Made by a program: the position numbers and the translations under genes. From the NCBI GenBank assembly GCA_026545765.1, contig CM048840.1, forward strand, positions 45,342,959 to 45,406,958: DNA of 64,000 nt, read 5' to 3'. This stretch comes from Plantago major (lineage: Eukaryota > Streptophyta > Magnoliopsida > Lamiales > Plantaginaceae). This document shows, piece after piece, positions 10,975 to 22,467 of the stretch. Position 1 is the stretch's first letter. The number at the start of each line of letters is the position of its first letter. The notes under the pieces were generated by a model. That model worked only from the letters and a program-made list of their open reading frames with translations, was not told the origin of the DNA and did no database searches.

Positions 10975-10982
10975 TATATATA
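10975..10982 (+). promoter_or_regulatory. Element B LTR TATA box
   Basis: TATATATA in an otherwise mixed context, 20 bases downstream of the palindrome cluster and about 600 bp into the LTR, the usual place for the U3/R boundary. The 3' LTR has TATGTATA at the matching place (about 23415). Confidence 0.65.
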
Positions 10983-12049
10983 CCCAATTTTCGCGATTTT
11001 TCATCTGATTCTCATTATTTTTGTTCTATTCTCTTCTCAAAAACCCTAGACTTCATTCTTGGGCAATTCCTTCACCATCTTTGAGGAACTGAACCCGTTT
11101 TACATTGTAATTGCTCGTGATTATCAATTATCAATACATTAGCTATTATTCTATCGATTGATTTAGTGATTTCGTCATCCTCCGAGTGTAGTGACAGCCT
11201 CTTGGTAACAATTTCTCCTTTTTCATCATTTAATATTATTGATGTTGGATTGTTTAATTATTTATTGCCTATTGGTGATGAGCATGAGTAGCTAGACACC
11301 CCTTTTTGGGGTGGTGATGATTCAATGCATGCTAGTTAGGGTTTATGCAATTCAATAACATGTAAGTTGGGATTTACTCTGTGCCGTTTTGTTTAATTGC
11401 GTATGTAGTTATGTGTATTGTGTTTTACTGCCAAAATCACCAATGAATTATGCAACTAATCTTTCACACCAAAACGTCTAGAGATTGCTAATCCATTGGT
11501 TCGTTGCAAACACAATAACTACATTAGCTTGTTAATTGTAGCTTAGTGGAATTGACGCCTTCACTAATGCTATATTTTTTCTAGAACAAATTAAGTTAGC
11601 TCATTGTCATATTCCTTCGTACCTTATCTGATATAAGGTGTCTACCTAGAAAAGCCTAGAGTAGTGTAATAATCGTTAGGACGTGTCCCAGTGATAACTA
11701 GAGTAAATCGACATCGTTATTATTGCATCTATTCCTGCTAGCTAGCATCGATTATTCACTACCACTCTGTAATTTGATAACTTATCTTGATAAAATCGAT
11801 ATACTTGTGTTTGATTTCTTTGCGTTGAGAGTTAGAGTTAGAAAAGTAATTAGAATTCGCTGCCGAAGCAAAACAACCTTTTACTACTTTCCTGTTGATA
11901 ATTATATTTTGTGAAAAGAAAAAAGCTTAGTTAAGTCATGAGAGACCAACCTCGGGGTGAACTTCACTGCACTACAAGTTTTCGTAGTGTTGTGAATTAA
12001 CTCTTGGCTACAAACAAATTTAAAACATTGATTTGACACATCAAGTTTT

Positions 12050-12067
12050 TGGCGTCACTGCCGGGGA
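12050..12067 (+). promoter_or_regulatory. Element B primer-binding site (diverged tRNA-Asp type)
   Basis: TGGCGTCACTGCCGGGGA, 15 of 18 positions matching the complement of the plant tRNA-Asp 3' end, located 6 bases after the LTR end. Divergence suggests the copy is old or uses a variant tRNA. Confidence 0.75.
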
Positions 12068-12205
12068 CTTAACTCCTTTGTTAAGTTTACGAATTTTAAT
12101 TTTCAAATGTATATATTAGTTAGTTTTTGTTTGTTGTTCTTTTTTCATTAGTATAGTTTGATTGGCGGAACTACTTTGGTTTCTTTTGTGTCTGTGCAGG
12201 AGCAT

Positions 12206-12370
12206 ATGGATTACTCGTATTGCTATGAGTGTGGATTGGACGGTCATGTTGCAGTGAATGGTGCAGATAGGTACCCGCTCTGTCATTTTCGACAGGTTTC
12301 TGGAGAGAAACTCGATAGAGCATGGTGTAGATTTAGGAGCTGTAGTAGATGCATCAAAACAATGGTTTAA
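12206..12370 (+). CDS. Element B short ORF with a zinc-knuckle-like motif
   Basis: A 54-codon frame starting with ATG at 12206, just after a TGTGCAG that resembles the acceptor-like CAG found before gag in elements A and F. Residues 6-18 read CYECGLDGHVAVN, which fits a retroviral CX2CX4H knuckle with the last cysteine replaced by asparagine. It may be a remnant of gag reduced to its knuckle, or chance. It contains six more cysteines or histidines downstream. I assign no function. Confidence 0.3.
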   Translation: MDYSYCYECGLDGHVAVNGADRYPLCHFRQVSGEKLDRAWCRFRSCSRCIKTMV

Positions 12371-12523
12371 TATTGGGATAGCTCATGTGGAGTTTCTACA
12401 ATAGTATAACAAGTGGTTGTCAGAGAACGGTGGATAGAGCCGCTGGTGGGTCAATCATGAGTTTTACTCCTCAACAACTTGAGGATTCGATCGAGGACTT
12501 GGTTGCCATGATCAGAGTATGCG

Positions 12524-12931
12524 GTGCTTCTTGGAGAAGAATCTGGAAACTGGGATAAACAGGAGGAGGAGAAATCTGACTCTGTAGTTGAACCGAATTC
12601 GGATACCACTACCACCACTAACACCGTACCTGAAGAAGAAACTTCCGTTTCAGTTGAAGGAGTTTGTGATATTTTAGACGATCAGTTGGTCATGGAGGAG
12701 GAGACATCCACCGATGTGATCGACGAAGAGACTGAACCACCCGTTTCTGACTATTTGGAGATGGAGCAGACACCTGATACCACCCAAATGATACCATCGG
12801 ATTCAACTCTTGTTTCCCCACCTTCCAGTGATCTGTACATACCAGCCCCAACTCACACACGAGACTGGCCAGGGAGTTTCGACCCCCTTTGTCGTTTTTA
12901 CTTCCCCCTGATTCCCTTAGTTTTATTTTAG
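12524..12931 (+). CDS. Element B acidic ORF of unknown function
   Basis: An open frame of 135 codons, rich in Glu, Asp, Thr and Ser (for example VEEETSTDVIDEE-like stretches), with no recognised domain and no in-frame ATG at its start; the frame is open slightly upstream. It ends at a hydrophobic tail before the stop at 12929-12931. Its place, downstream of the primer site and upstream of the late ORF position, matches the linker region of gag-pol in related elements, which is also acidic and threonine-rich. It could be a decayed linker. Confidence 0.35.
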   Translation: MLLGEESGNWDKQEEEKSDSVVEPNSDTTTTTNTVPEEETSVSVEGVCDILDDQLVMEEETSTDVIDEETEPPVSDYLEMEQTPDTTQMIPSDSTLVSPPSSDLYIPAPTHTRDWPGSFDPLCRFYFPLIPLVLF

Positions 12932-12966
12932 TTTTTGATTTATTTAATTTTAGTTTACAGGGAATC

Positions 12967-13113
12967 ATGAAAAACAGGAGGAGAGGAGCTAAGGATGGCT
13001 CCCAAATTGCTGAGTTTGGCGGTACGGATGCAAGGGATTCGTTCCCGTTCGATAATGGATTGCAGCTGCCACGCATTTCAGGGAAGTACATCTCCAGCTT
13101 TCTTTATTTCTAG
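12967..13113 (+). CDS. Element B short basic ORF in the position of the late (Transposase_32-like) ORF
   Basis: A 48-codon frame starting MKNRRRGAKDG. The start context TTTACAGGGAATCATG resembles the CTTGCAGGCATCATG that opens the late ORF of element F at 34349, so both look like acceptor plus start codon. Downstream both have TAGGTTTGGGGAGG. This suggests that B kept the start and the end of the late ORF and lost the middle. No domain is visible. Confidence 0.35.
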   Translation: MKNRRRGAKDGSQIAEFGGTDARDSFPFDNGLQLPRISGKYISSFLYF

Positions 13114-13733
13114 CCTATTCGCTAGGGACCATCTCTAGTCTAGGTTTGGGGAGGGAGTTAACTTTCATGTACTTATCCATATATGTGTCTTTCGTTTGTG
13201 TCTTTTTCCCGTTTATGTGATTTTATGTAGTGTCTAAGTCTAACTCCCAAGTCGAGCGTCTATTGCATGTACTAAACCTGTTTAATGCTTGAGTTTTGAT
13301 TGATCTCTGATTATTAGCAGTTGGCATGTTATAAATTTGTTAAGTTCGTTTATCCTGTAAATAGAAAGTTTGTTCTAGTTCTGTAGTCCAAAAGCATGTG
13401 AGCAAACCTTAGCCGATGAAAAAATGAAAAATTATTATGCCGGCAAATTTCTACTTGTGTGATTTTTCAGGAAGTGCAAACTCCCTTGTTTGCGCCTCAT
13501 CATTCTCATGTGTACTCTATGTAAGTTAAGTATGACGAACGACATGTTTTTCATTCCTTATTTGCTCAAGCCAAACCCGTTCAAAGAACAGGTTTGGGGA
13601 GGAGGTTTCTGTGCACCATGTATGTATAAACGACTGGGATTTGCTTTTGTTCTCTCAAAAAATATTACAATAAGTCTCGGAATGTATCTATGGCACTTGT
13701 GCCACCGTTAGTCGTGTTGCGCACGTTTCAACT
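13114..13733 (+). other. Element B conserved 3' noncoding module, first half
   Basis: Noncoding sequence shared with element F 35560-36340. Matching blocks are GGTTTGGGGAG at 13143, CCGATGAAAAAA with CCGGCAAAT at about 13415-13448, GACGAACGACATG near 13535, AACAGGTTTGGGGAG at 13588 and TAAGTCTCGG..TATCTATGG at 13672-13692. It stops where element C inserted and resumes at 21805. Confidence 0.8.
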
Positions 13734-16209
13734 TGTAAAACCCCGACTTTCCATTAATCGTTTTATTTTTAATGTTAATTTTAGTTCCTTATTTAGTAGT
13801 GAATAACTTTCGTAGTGTTTAATTGGGGATAACCTAATTAATTATAGTTTGCTTAGAGTCCAAATTGAATTTGGGACTAGACATTTATCCTTCCGATTAT
13901 ACCCCTCCTCATCCTTATCAGCTCACGTTCAGTTCAATCGAATTCCTTCTTCTCAAATTCTTCTTCATTCCTGGTTTCACTTGAACCGGTCCCTATACCT
14001 AGCCTTCTCAACCCTGGCTGCCGCCATGTGCCACCACCTGCAGCTGAAATCAACCTCAATCAATTCATCATCACCATTATCTCCACCGTCCAAGCCGTCC
14101 TCAACGGTTGTCACCTCCCTTGCCGACCTAGACGGAAACCACCACCACCACAGCCGCTCATCACACCACCATACACGATCTTCCTGCTTCCTTCTCCCTC
14201 CCGCTGCGAACGAAGTCAGGTAGTCCTGTGAAAACCAAGTCGGATTGGGGCTTGGATCGAGAATAGAAAGAGTGCTTTGATTCGTTCGTGTTCTAGCTCG
14301 TTCGATTCGCTATAGGTAAGCGTTGTTCCTTCTCGTGTTTTAGTTTCTGGGATGGGTGTTTGAGTGTTGTTCGTGTTTATGTTGATTCGAATTTTTTCTT
14401 TCTTTTTTTTCTTCCTCTAGTCGACCTGCTCTGTTACTCTCTTGAGTCGACAGGCTTGCTTTTCTTTTTCCGCGTTTTCTGTACTGCTTGATTAGTTCAG
14501 TCGAGTTGCTAGTTGTCGTGCACTGTTTTCGCGCCTGCCAGTCTGTGTGCGTGACTTTATACTCGTCTGCTTTCTTCTTTAGTCAATTAGTGTTTGATTT
14601 GTCTGCCTGCGTGAGTAAAGTAATCGCTTGAGTCCTGGGTTCCTTTCTCCTTTGCTGATTCAGTCTGTGTGTGTGGTTGTCGACTGTTGTGTGAACCTAG
14701 CCTTTAGCTTAACAGAGGTATGTAGAATTTGACCTTCATTGTGGTCTCGTCCTTGTGTTGCTGTTCGATCCTTGCTTTCGTATTCCCAGTGTGTGTTGCT
14801 TCGTGTCTATGCTCATTCTTGCGGATTAGGTGAAACGGTACCTGGGTTATGTACGAAAATTGAGTTTAGGCTTATTCCAGCCTCAGTCTGCGAGTCTGAC
14901 TTCTTCTTTTAATCGTCTGCTCCTGCTCCTGCTTCTCTTTCGCCAGATTATTCGTTGATGGATTTGTTAACAGAATTTGGTTTTAAATGATACTTAGCCA
15001 AAATATTGTTATAACTTGACTACATGTTTTGCTTTCTGGGGCATTTAATTTTATAAAATTATGATGCTTGTGCTACAGATCTGTTTGCTCTCTTGATTGA
15101 ATTTCTTATTGCTTTGGTTTGTATGGATGCGACTGTTTTGAGATCTGGATATGATATAGTTGGTCTGATTGGTCTGAGTAGCACTGATTGTTACTGTAAT
15201 TCTGTTTCTGAGCTCATGTTGTACGTTTAGTGGTTTATTGGGTTAGGTGTAGTTAACGTGGTGATGATTTGTTTATGTGCATATTCCAATGGGTTATTGG
15301 TTTTTGAGTGCTGAATCATAATTGTTGTAGTTCAGTCTGTGTGCTAGTGGCCGTGTTCGAACTGTGATATGTTGTGCCATGATGTGTTGCTATTGGTCTG
15401 TTCGTCTCTTCTTTACCTTGCTCTCTTGTTTTATTGCTTCATTGTTGTGTGGTTATGGACGGTCTAATGTTATGGTTCTGATATTGTAATTTTTTGATCG
15501 ACTATGGAGATAGTAAATGATAAAGATCGGAGCTTTATGTAGTTTCTGTTGGATATTTCGTAGTTTAATTCATGATTGGATTTTTGATTAATGGATAATT
15601 CGGATTTGGGATTTTTAATTTTATTAATGATGTATGATTTGTTGCCTAATTGAGGATAAATGAGTGGTTTATTTAGTGTATTTGCTGTTTTGGGTTTTAT
15701 GGTTTCCTGTGTCAGTAGTTTAATCATTTATTGGTTTTAGAATAAGTACCTAGCTGCCAATTGCCTGTTGTTCTTAAGTGCTCCGACTTTCTGATGCTTG
15801 TAGTTCTTTCTCTTTTGCCTGCTTATTATTTGGAGATTTGTATCTATCTGTCTTCAAGTTAGACTCTTAAACTTATATAATTGTTATGGATAAAATTGCT
15901 AATCTGTTAGGAAATTATATGCCTAGTTGATTCTACTCGTTTGTGGGGGGTTTAAGGGTATCGTAAATGTTTTGCGTAGATTTTAAGAAGTATTACCTCT
16001 TACCAGGATTTGCAGGTTTGCTTAGTTTACGAGGTCATCTCATCTAAGGTGAGTGTTCTACCCAAAAAGTATATGTATATTTGCGAAACTACAAGAAACT
16101 ATTTTAATATTATATATATTGTATTGCATCTCACACATTGCGAAATTCATGAAATCAAAGTTCTGAAAATCTGCATCAAATCCTTTTCTCATGTTTCCGC
16201 TATCTAAAG

Positions 16210-16269
<60 letters not shown>

Positions 16270-16929
16270 ATGATTTGATTCGATTAATTTGTTTTGCTTC
16301 GACCGATATATGCGCAATTAGTGGTGGGGGTTCCCGATTGGACATACTTGGGCAGTTGTGTCTGTCGAGTTGTTCATGAGGTGCCTCTGCTTACTATCCC
16401 GTGCCGCGAGGCAGAAGTCGCCGAGGTCATTAGGAGTAGTAATGTTCCACCCCTGTACCATGGCAGGGTATTCGTCTTCGATTCTTTTGGCAGACTTGCA
16501 ATCTGTCCGGAGCGATAAAGGCTTGGATTGGGGTTATAAGGAGCGGCATCAACAGTTTATTCGATTCGTTATGTTCTTCAATTATTTTATATATTGATTC
16601 GTTTGATTAAGAAACTATACTTCGTTATTACATAATTCGTTGTTTACTTAGCACAAGAACCTCACTGAGTTTTTCTCACACTTGATTTGTTACCTTATAG
16701 ATTTCAGAGTCTAGTGGAGGACCGAGTCGGGTAGACGTTCAGCAATTTGAGTGAAAGTGGGTTATAAATGGGATTTGTTTTGTAACTTTTATTAGCTGCT
16801 TGTAAAAATAGTGTTTTCGCAAGTCAACTGTTTAAATTTCAGCTTCTCAAAGCTTATATATTGTCTTCCTGTTATTAGTTTAACGCCCTTGTCTTTTTTA
16901 AAAGTTAGTGAAATTTTCGGGGCGTTACA
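13734..16929 (+). repeat. Element C 5' LTR
   Basis: 3196 bp, TGTAAAACC to GCGTTACA. It contains a C-rich tract near 14000-14200 coding His/Ser/Pro-rich nonsense frames and a (TA)n(TGTA)n microsatellite at 16210-16269. No convincing ORF is present. The short frames near 13849-14231 and 16294-16597 occur in both LTRs in changed form and show no protein-level conservation. Confidence 0.95.
16210..16269. repeat. (TA)n / (TGTA)n microsatellite in the element C 5' LTR
   Basis: An alternating TA run followed by TGTA repeats. The counterpart in the 3' LTR (about 21070-21148) has a different length and order, so this is the fastest changing part of the LTR. Confidence 0.95.
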
Positions 16930-16931
16930 GT

Positions 16932-16943
16932 TGGTATCAGAGC
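16932..16943 (+). promoter_or_regulatory. Element C primer-binding site (tRNA-iMet)
   Basis: TGGTATCAGAGC, the complement of the 3' end of plant initiator tRNA-Met, two bases after the LTR end. Confidence 0.93.
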
Positions 16944-18390
16944 TTGAGTTTTTACTCGAGCTATACCGGGACATGATTTTCGGACCTTGGGTTGTGCGAG
17001 TGAGGTGTCTAAGTTGCTGAACATAGGTTGTGTCTTTGTGTTAACTGGTTCTCGAGTTATAGTCTTGTGAATAAGCTATGAAAGTGATTGACATAGGAAT
17101 ACTCAATTTGATTTGCTTGACATATGTGATTCTAATTTTCTCGTCTCTTATGAACGGAATGTTATCTGCTTGTGTTGTGTGGCCGGTCGTTGCATGTTAT
17201 CTGTTATCATCTAGTGGCCCAATATTTTACTAGAGTTAGTATAAATCACTTGTAGGCGGCCGACTACATAATGATTCGTACTAACTAGAGTTAATAGAGG
17301 ATCACTATTTGATTATATGCTTAGATACTTGCGATTTCACTTAATTCGAGTTTTGTAGCTGATCGTTGCATGTACTGAAAATGGATTTCTGGTGGTTTAT
17401 GTGGCTAAATTTTCTTCCTCCCTGTGATCAAATGTTACTTGTCAGTGTCTTTTGCATGACTTGTGTGATTTTAATTTCTATACATCTTCTGATCAAATGT
17501 TACTTGCTTGTGTTGCTCTATTTTTTTGAATGTCTAGCTTATGTTACTTGAATGAGTTTTGATAATAAAATAATTGGTTGATTGTGGCTCTTAGTACTGC
17601 TCTTTTTCTGTTTGTCCTACTACTGGAGTTTTAGATTTTAGTAAATTGCACTTTTTGGTATTTGAGGTTAATTGAGCTAATTAATTTGACTAAGTTGATG
17701 TGAACGTTTGGGTTTGAAAAATTAAATTCCTCGTTTTGTTTCATGATAGTAAGTTTGATCTGATGTTTTCGAGGTATATACCATGCTTGTTATTCTTCGT
17801 GAACCTACTTGAAAAGTGATCATGTTATGTAAATTTGATATTTATGCACATCTTTCTTCCCATGTATCTTAGTAGCCTGTGTTTACTTCTGCTAGTCACT
17901 TATTTGCGGGAGTTATGTGGTGGTTTTTAAATTTCTCGTTCAATGAAACCCATCTTGTTAACCTTCAACCTTTCATCGACCTTTTACTCTTCTTTCTCTA
18001 GTCGCATTTAGTAACTCACTTATAAATTCTTCCAGAAAACGCAAAATTTCAGACTCTTTAGCAAACCTTCACGGTTCTTTCATCTTCTTCGTTGTAATCC
18101 TCCGGATCTTGATTACTTCACCAGATTCTCAATCCCACCAAACTCCTATCGATAAGTTTCTTGGCCTCTTATTTTAGATTGTCTTCTTTCCTTCACCTTC
18201 TCACTTGAGAAACCCTCTTGATATTGCTTCCTTCATAGAATTTTAAAGGAGGCTTGCCTATTTCAAAGGCGTTCACATGTTAACCAACCTTCAAGTATGT
18301 TGTCTGTAAGTTTCGAACCTACGTTTTATGCGGAGTTAGTATCCCGAGCTCTTCGATTCTTAAGGTGAGAATTTTGGGACCAAATTCCTT
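16944..18390 (+). other. Element C internal region, noncoding
   Basis: About 1.45 kb, T-rich, with no frame longer than about 60 codons and no retroelement motif. Sequence TACTTGCGATTT and the Tyr/Cys-rich frame at 17366-17551 are not recognisable. It may carry packaging signals only. Confidence 0.7.
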
Positions 18391-18404
18391 TAAGGAGGGG
18401 AGAA
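18391..18404 (+). promoter_or_regulatory. Element C polypurine tract
   Basis: AAGGAGGGGAGAA immediately before the 3' LTR start TGTAAAACC, the expected primer for plus-strand synthesis. Confidence 0.9.
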
Positions 18405-21070
18405 TGTAAAACCCCGACTTTTCATTAATCGTTTTATTTTTAATGTTAATTTTAGTTCCTTATTTAGTACTCCCTCCATTCCACCAATTTCTTTCCATTT
18501 TATTTTTGCACAAATTTTAAGAAATTTGAGTAAAAAATGGGTTTATATAGATAAAGTAGTAAGTGTATAGTAAAAAGTAAGAAAGAGAATTGAAAAAGTA
18601 TGAAAGATAGAGATTAAAATATTAATAATGGAGATAGTGGGTTTCCATAAAAGGAAATGGAACGCCCAAAATGAAAAAATGGAAAGAAATCTATGGAACG
18701 GAGGGAGTAGTGAATAACTTTCTTAGTGTTTAATTGGGGATAACCTAATTAATTATAGTTTGGTTTAGAGTCCAAATTGAATTTGGGGCTAGACATTTAT
18801 CCTTCCGATTATACCCCTCCTCATCCTTATCAGCTCACGTTCAGTTCAATCGAATTCCTTCTCCTTCTCAAATTCTTCTTCATTCCTGGTTTCACTTGAA
18901 CCGGTCCCTATACCTAGCCTTCTCAACTCGCCGCCACGTGCCACCACCGCAAATTGAAATCAACCTCAATCAATTCATCATCACCATTATCTCCACCGTC
19001 AAGCCGTCCCCAACGGTTGTCACCTCCTTGCCGACTGACGGAAACCACCACCACCATGTACCATCACACCACCATACACGATCTTCCCGCCTTCTCCCTC
19101 CCGCGAACGAAGTCAGGTAGTCCTGTGAAAAACCAAGTCGGATTGGGGCTTGGATCGAGAATAGAAAGAGTGCTTTGATTCGTTCGTGTTCTAGCTCGTT
19201 CGATTCGCTATAGGTAAGCATTGTTCCTTCTCGTGTTTTAGTTTCTGGGATGGGTGTTTTAGTGTTGTTCGTGTTTATGTTGATTCAAATTTTTTCTTTC
19301 TTTTTTTTCTTCCTCTAGTCGACTGCTCACATTACTCTCTTGAGTCGAGCTTGCTTTTCTTTTCCGCGTTTTACAGTAATGCTTGATTAGTTCGATCGAG
19401 TTGCTAGTTGTCGTGCACTGTTTTTCGCTTTGCCGGTCGTGTGCGTGACTTTATACTCGTCTGCTTTCTTCTTTAGTCAATTAGTGTTTGATTTATGCAC
19501 TGCGTGAGTAAAGTAATCGCTTGAGTCCCGGGTTCCTTTCTCCTTTCTTGATTCAAATGTGTGTGGTCATCATTGTGTGAACTAGCCTTTAGCTTAACAG
19601 AGGTATGTAAATTTGACCTTCATTGTGGTCTCGCCTTGTGTTCGTTCGATCCTTGCTTCGTATTCCTGTGTGTGTTGCTTATGTCTATGCTCATTCTTGC
19701 GGATTAGGTGAAAGCGGTACACAGGTTATGTCGAAAATTGAGTTTAGCTTATTCCACCTCGGTCTGAAGTCGACTTCTTCTTTTAATCGTCGCCTCGCTC
19801 CCGCTTCTCTTCGCGATTATTCGTTGATGGATTTGTTAATGAATTTGGTTTTAAATGATACTTAGCCAAAATATTGTTATAACTTGACTACATGTTTTGC
19901 TTCGGGGCATTTAATTTTATAAAATTATGATGCTTGTACTCTGATCTGTTTGCTCTCTTGATTGAATTTCTTATTGCTTTGGTTTGTATGGATGCATTGT
20001 TTGAGATCCGGATATGATATAGTTGGTCCGATTGTCCGAGTAGCACCGATTGTTACCGTAATTACATTTCGAGCTCATGTTGTGCGTTTAGTGGTTTATC
20101 GTTGTGTAGTTAACGTGGTGATGATTTGTTTATGTGCATATTCCAACGGGTTATTGGTTTTGAGTCTTTGAATCATAATTGTTGTAGTTCAGTCTGTGTG
20201 CTAGTGGCCGTGTTCGAACTATGATATGTTGTGCCATGATGTGTTGCTATTGGTCTGTTCGTCTCTTCTTTACCTTGCTCTCTTGTTTTATTGCTTCATT
20301 GTTGTGTAGTTATGGACGGTCTAATGTTATGGTTCTGATATTGTAATTTTTTGATCGACTATGGAGATAGTAAATGATAAAGATCGAAGCCTTATGTAGT
20401 TTCTGTTGGATATTTCGTAGTTTAATTCATGATTGGATTTTTGATTAATGGATAATTTGGATTTGGGATTTTTAATTTTATTAATTATGTATGATTTGTT
20501 GCCTAATTGAGGATAAATGAGTGGTTTATTTAGTGTATTTGCTGTTTTGGGTTTTATGGTTTCTGTCGTCGTAGTTTAATCATTTATTGGTTTTAGAATA
20601 AGTACCTAGCTGCCAATTGCCTGTTGTTCTTAAGTGCTCCGACTTTCTGATGCTTGTAGTTCTTTCTCTTTTGCCTGCTTATTATTTGGAGATTTGTATC
20701 TATCTGTCTTCAATTAGACTCTTAAACTTATATAATTGTTATGGATAAAATTGCTAATCTGTTAGGAAATTATATGCCTAGTTGATTCTACTCGTTTGTG
20801 GGGGGTTTAAGGGTATCGTAAATGTTTTGCGTAGATTTTAAGAAGTATTACCTCTTACCAGGATTTGCGGGTTTGCTTAGTTTACGAGGTCATCTCATCT
20901 AAGGTGAGTGTTCTATCCAAAAAGTATATGTATATTTGCGAAACTACAAGAAGCTATTTTAATATTATATATATATTGTATTGCATCTCAAACATTGCGA
21001 AATTCATGAAATCAAAGTTCTGAAAATCTGCATCAAATCCTTTTCTCATGCTTCCGCTATATATCAAATC

Positions 21071-21109
<39 letters not shown>

Positions 21110-21804
21110 TATATATATATACAATGTATATATATATGTATGTATATGATTTGATTCGATTGATTTGTTTTGCTTCGACTGATATATGCGCAATTAGTGG
21201 TGGGGGTTCCCGATTGGACATACTTGGGCAGTTGTGTCTGTCGAGTTGTTCATGAGGTGCCTCTGCTTACTATCCCGTGGCCTTGCGTAAGTCGCCGAGG
21301 TCATTGGGAGTAGTAGTGTTCCACCCCTGTACCATGGCAGGGTATTCGTCTTCGATTCTTTTGGCAGACTTGCAATCTGTCCGGAGCGATAAGGGTTTGG
21401 ATTGGGGTTATAAGGAGCGGCATCAACAGTTTATTCGATTCGTTATGTTCTTCGATTATTTTCTATATTGATTCGTTTGATTAAGAAACTATACTTCGTT
21501 ATTACATAATTCGTTGTTCACTTAGCACAAGAACCTCCTTAGTTTTTCTCACACTTGATTTGTTACCTTCTTGTAGATTTCAGAGTCTAGTGGAGGACCG
21601 AGTCGGGTAGACGTTCAACAACTTGAGTGAAAGTGGGTTATAAATGGGATTTTTTTTGTAACTTTTATTAGCTGCTTGTAAAAATAGTGTTTTCGCAAGT
21701 CAACTGTTTAAATTTCAGCTTCTCAAAGCTTATAGATTGTCTTCCTGTTATTAGTTTAATGCCCTTGTCTTTTTAAAAGTTAGTGAAATTTTCGGGGCGT
21801 TAAA
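18405..21804 (+). repeat. Element C 3' LTR (with MITE)
   Basis: 3400 bp including a 238 bp MITE and its TA duplication; without these about 3160 bp against 3196 in the 5' LTR. From about 18930 to 20570 it differs from the 5' LTR mainly at CTG and CAG triplets, which are missing or changed; from 20580 on the two are nearly identical. Ends GGGGCGTTAAA. Confidence 0.95.
18470..18707. mobile_element. Stowaway-like MITE
   Basis: Terminal inverted repeats CTCCCTCCATTCC and GGAACGGAGGGAG, flanked by a TA duplication (18468-18469 and 18708-18709). The empty site TTTAGTAGTGAATAA is preserved in the 5' LTR of element C (about 13793), which proves the insertion and its exact limits. 238 bp, AT-rich, no coding capacity; a Tc1/mariner-related MITE. 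Confidence 0.95.
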
Positions 21805-21809
21805 CAACT

Positions 21810-22467
21810 ACTACCTACACACCGGCGTGGTCCTAAAAAGCCATATGTCCGTGAGGGTTGATGGCGTGTATACCAAACGAGCACGCACAAAAGTGCGGAC
21901 TTTCGGTAAAACAGACACTACCAAAACAAAGAGACAAAATAAGCATATGGGTCACAATGACTGCAAAAAATGAGTATGCAAAAAATTATAAAAATAAAAA
22001 AAAAATTGAAAAAAGAGAGAATGATTGCCATTTACGAGTCTAAAGATGTTGTAGAGTGTTGATTAAAAGTCCCTTCTAACTTAACTGATAGAGTACTTTG
22101 CATGAGGTATTTGAGTCATGTTTGTGACGTGAGTCACCTTCCTTCTATTTTTGATTGCTTGAGTGATTACCCATACTGTACACTTCCAGGAGAGTGAGAG
22201 ATAGTTGCATAGGATCCACTTGTGAGGGATTACCGAGTTAGAATTAAGTTCTATGTACTCGGGAAACTAACTTCTTTGATTTTTACTTGTTCTTTAAACG
22301 TCAGTGTAATTTCAAACCTCTTGCATCTTTCGGGTATAATACTTGCAATCGTAGACTCGGTATCTTGGGAGCTAGACTTTATCTGTTTGTCTATGTGTTC
22401 CTTGTTTTTTCTAGATTTTTAGAGAGTCAGTTGCTTGAGGACAAGCAAGGGTTCGGTTTGGGGAGTT
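21810..22467 (+). other. Element B conserved 3' noncoding module, second half, with polypurine tract
   Basis: Matches element F 36345-36993 and element E 39255-39390. It shows hairpin 1 (CTAC/GTGG, 21815-21830), the GTGAGGGTTGATGGC core (21851-21865), hairpin 2 (GCAC-AAAA-GTGC, 21885-21896), the GTGAC..GTCAC palindrome (22124-22137), AGAGTGAGAGATA (22191) and GTGAGGGATTA (22222). It ends with GTTCGGTTTGGGGAGTT (22451-22467), the polypurine tract before the 3' LTR. The 61-codon frame at 21858-22043 overlaps the hairpins and is not believed to be a gene. Confidence 0.82.

Larger units (their letters stand above)
10367..12043 (+). repeat. Element B 5' LTR
   Basis: A 1677 bp LTR from TGATGAG to GACACATCA. 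A TATA box lies at 10975-10982, so U3 spans about 600 bp. Region 10840-10955 is rich in palindromes just upstream of it. The rest (U5, 11000-12043) is AT-rich with no gene; the 63-codon frame at 11723-11914 is not convincing. Confidence 0.92.
13734..21804 (+). mobile_element. Element C: gene-less LTR retrotransposon with very long LTRs (LARD-like)
   Basis: Complete element of 8071 bp flanked by the perfect 5 bp duplication CAACT (13729-13733 and 21805-21809). LTRs run TGTAAAACCCCGAC to GGGGCGTTACA (last bases TTAAA in the 3' copy). The internal region is only 1475 bp and has no gag or pol. A tRNA-iMet primer site and a purine tract are in place, so it could be mobilised by a partner, probably a gypsy element of the Tekay/Del type, which also has long LTRs; that affiliation is inference. 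Confidence 0.95.

Noticed and set aside
13849..14231. His/Pro/Ser-rich frames in the element C LTR
   Set aside because: The 3' LTR counterpart (18896-19178) has indels that break the frames, so there is no protein-level constraint.
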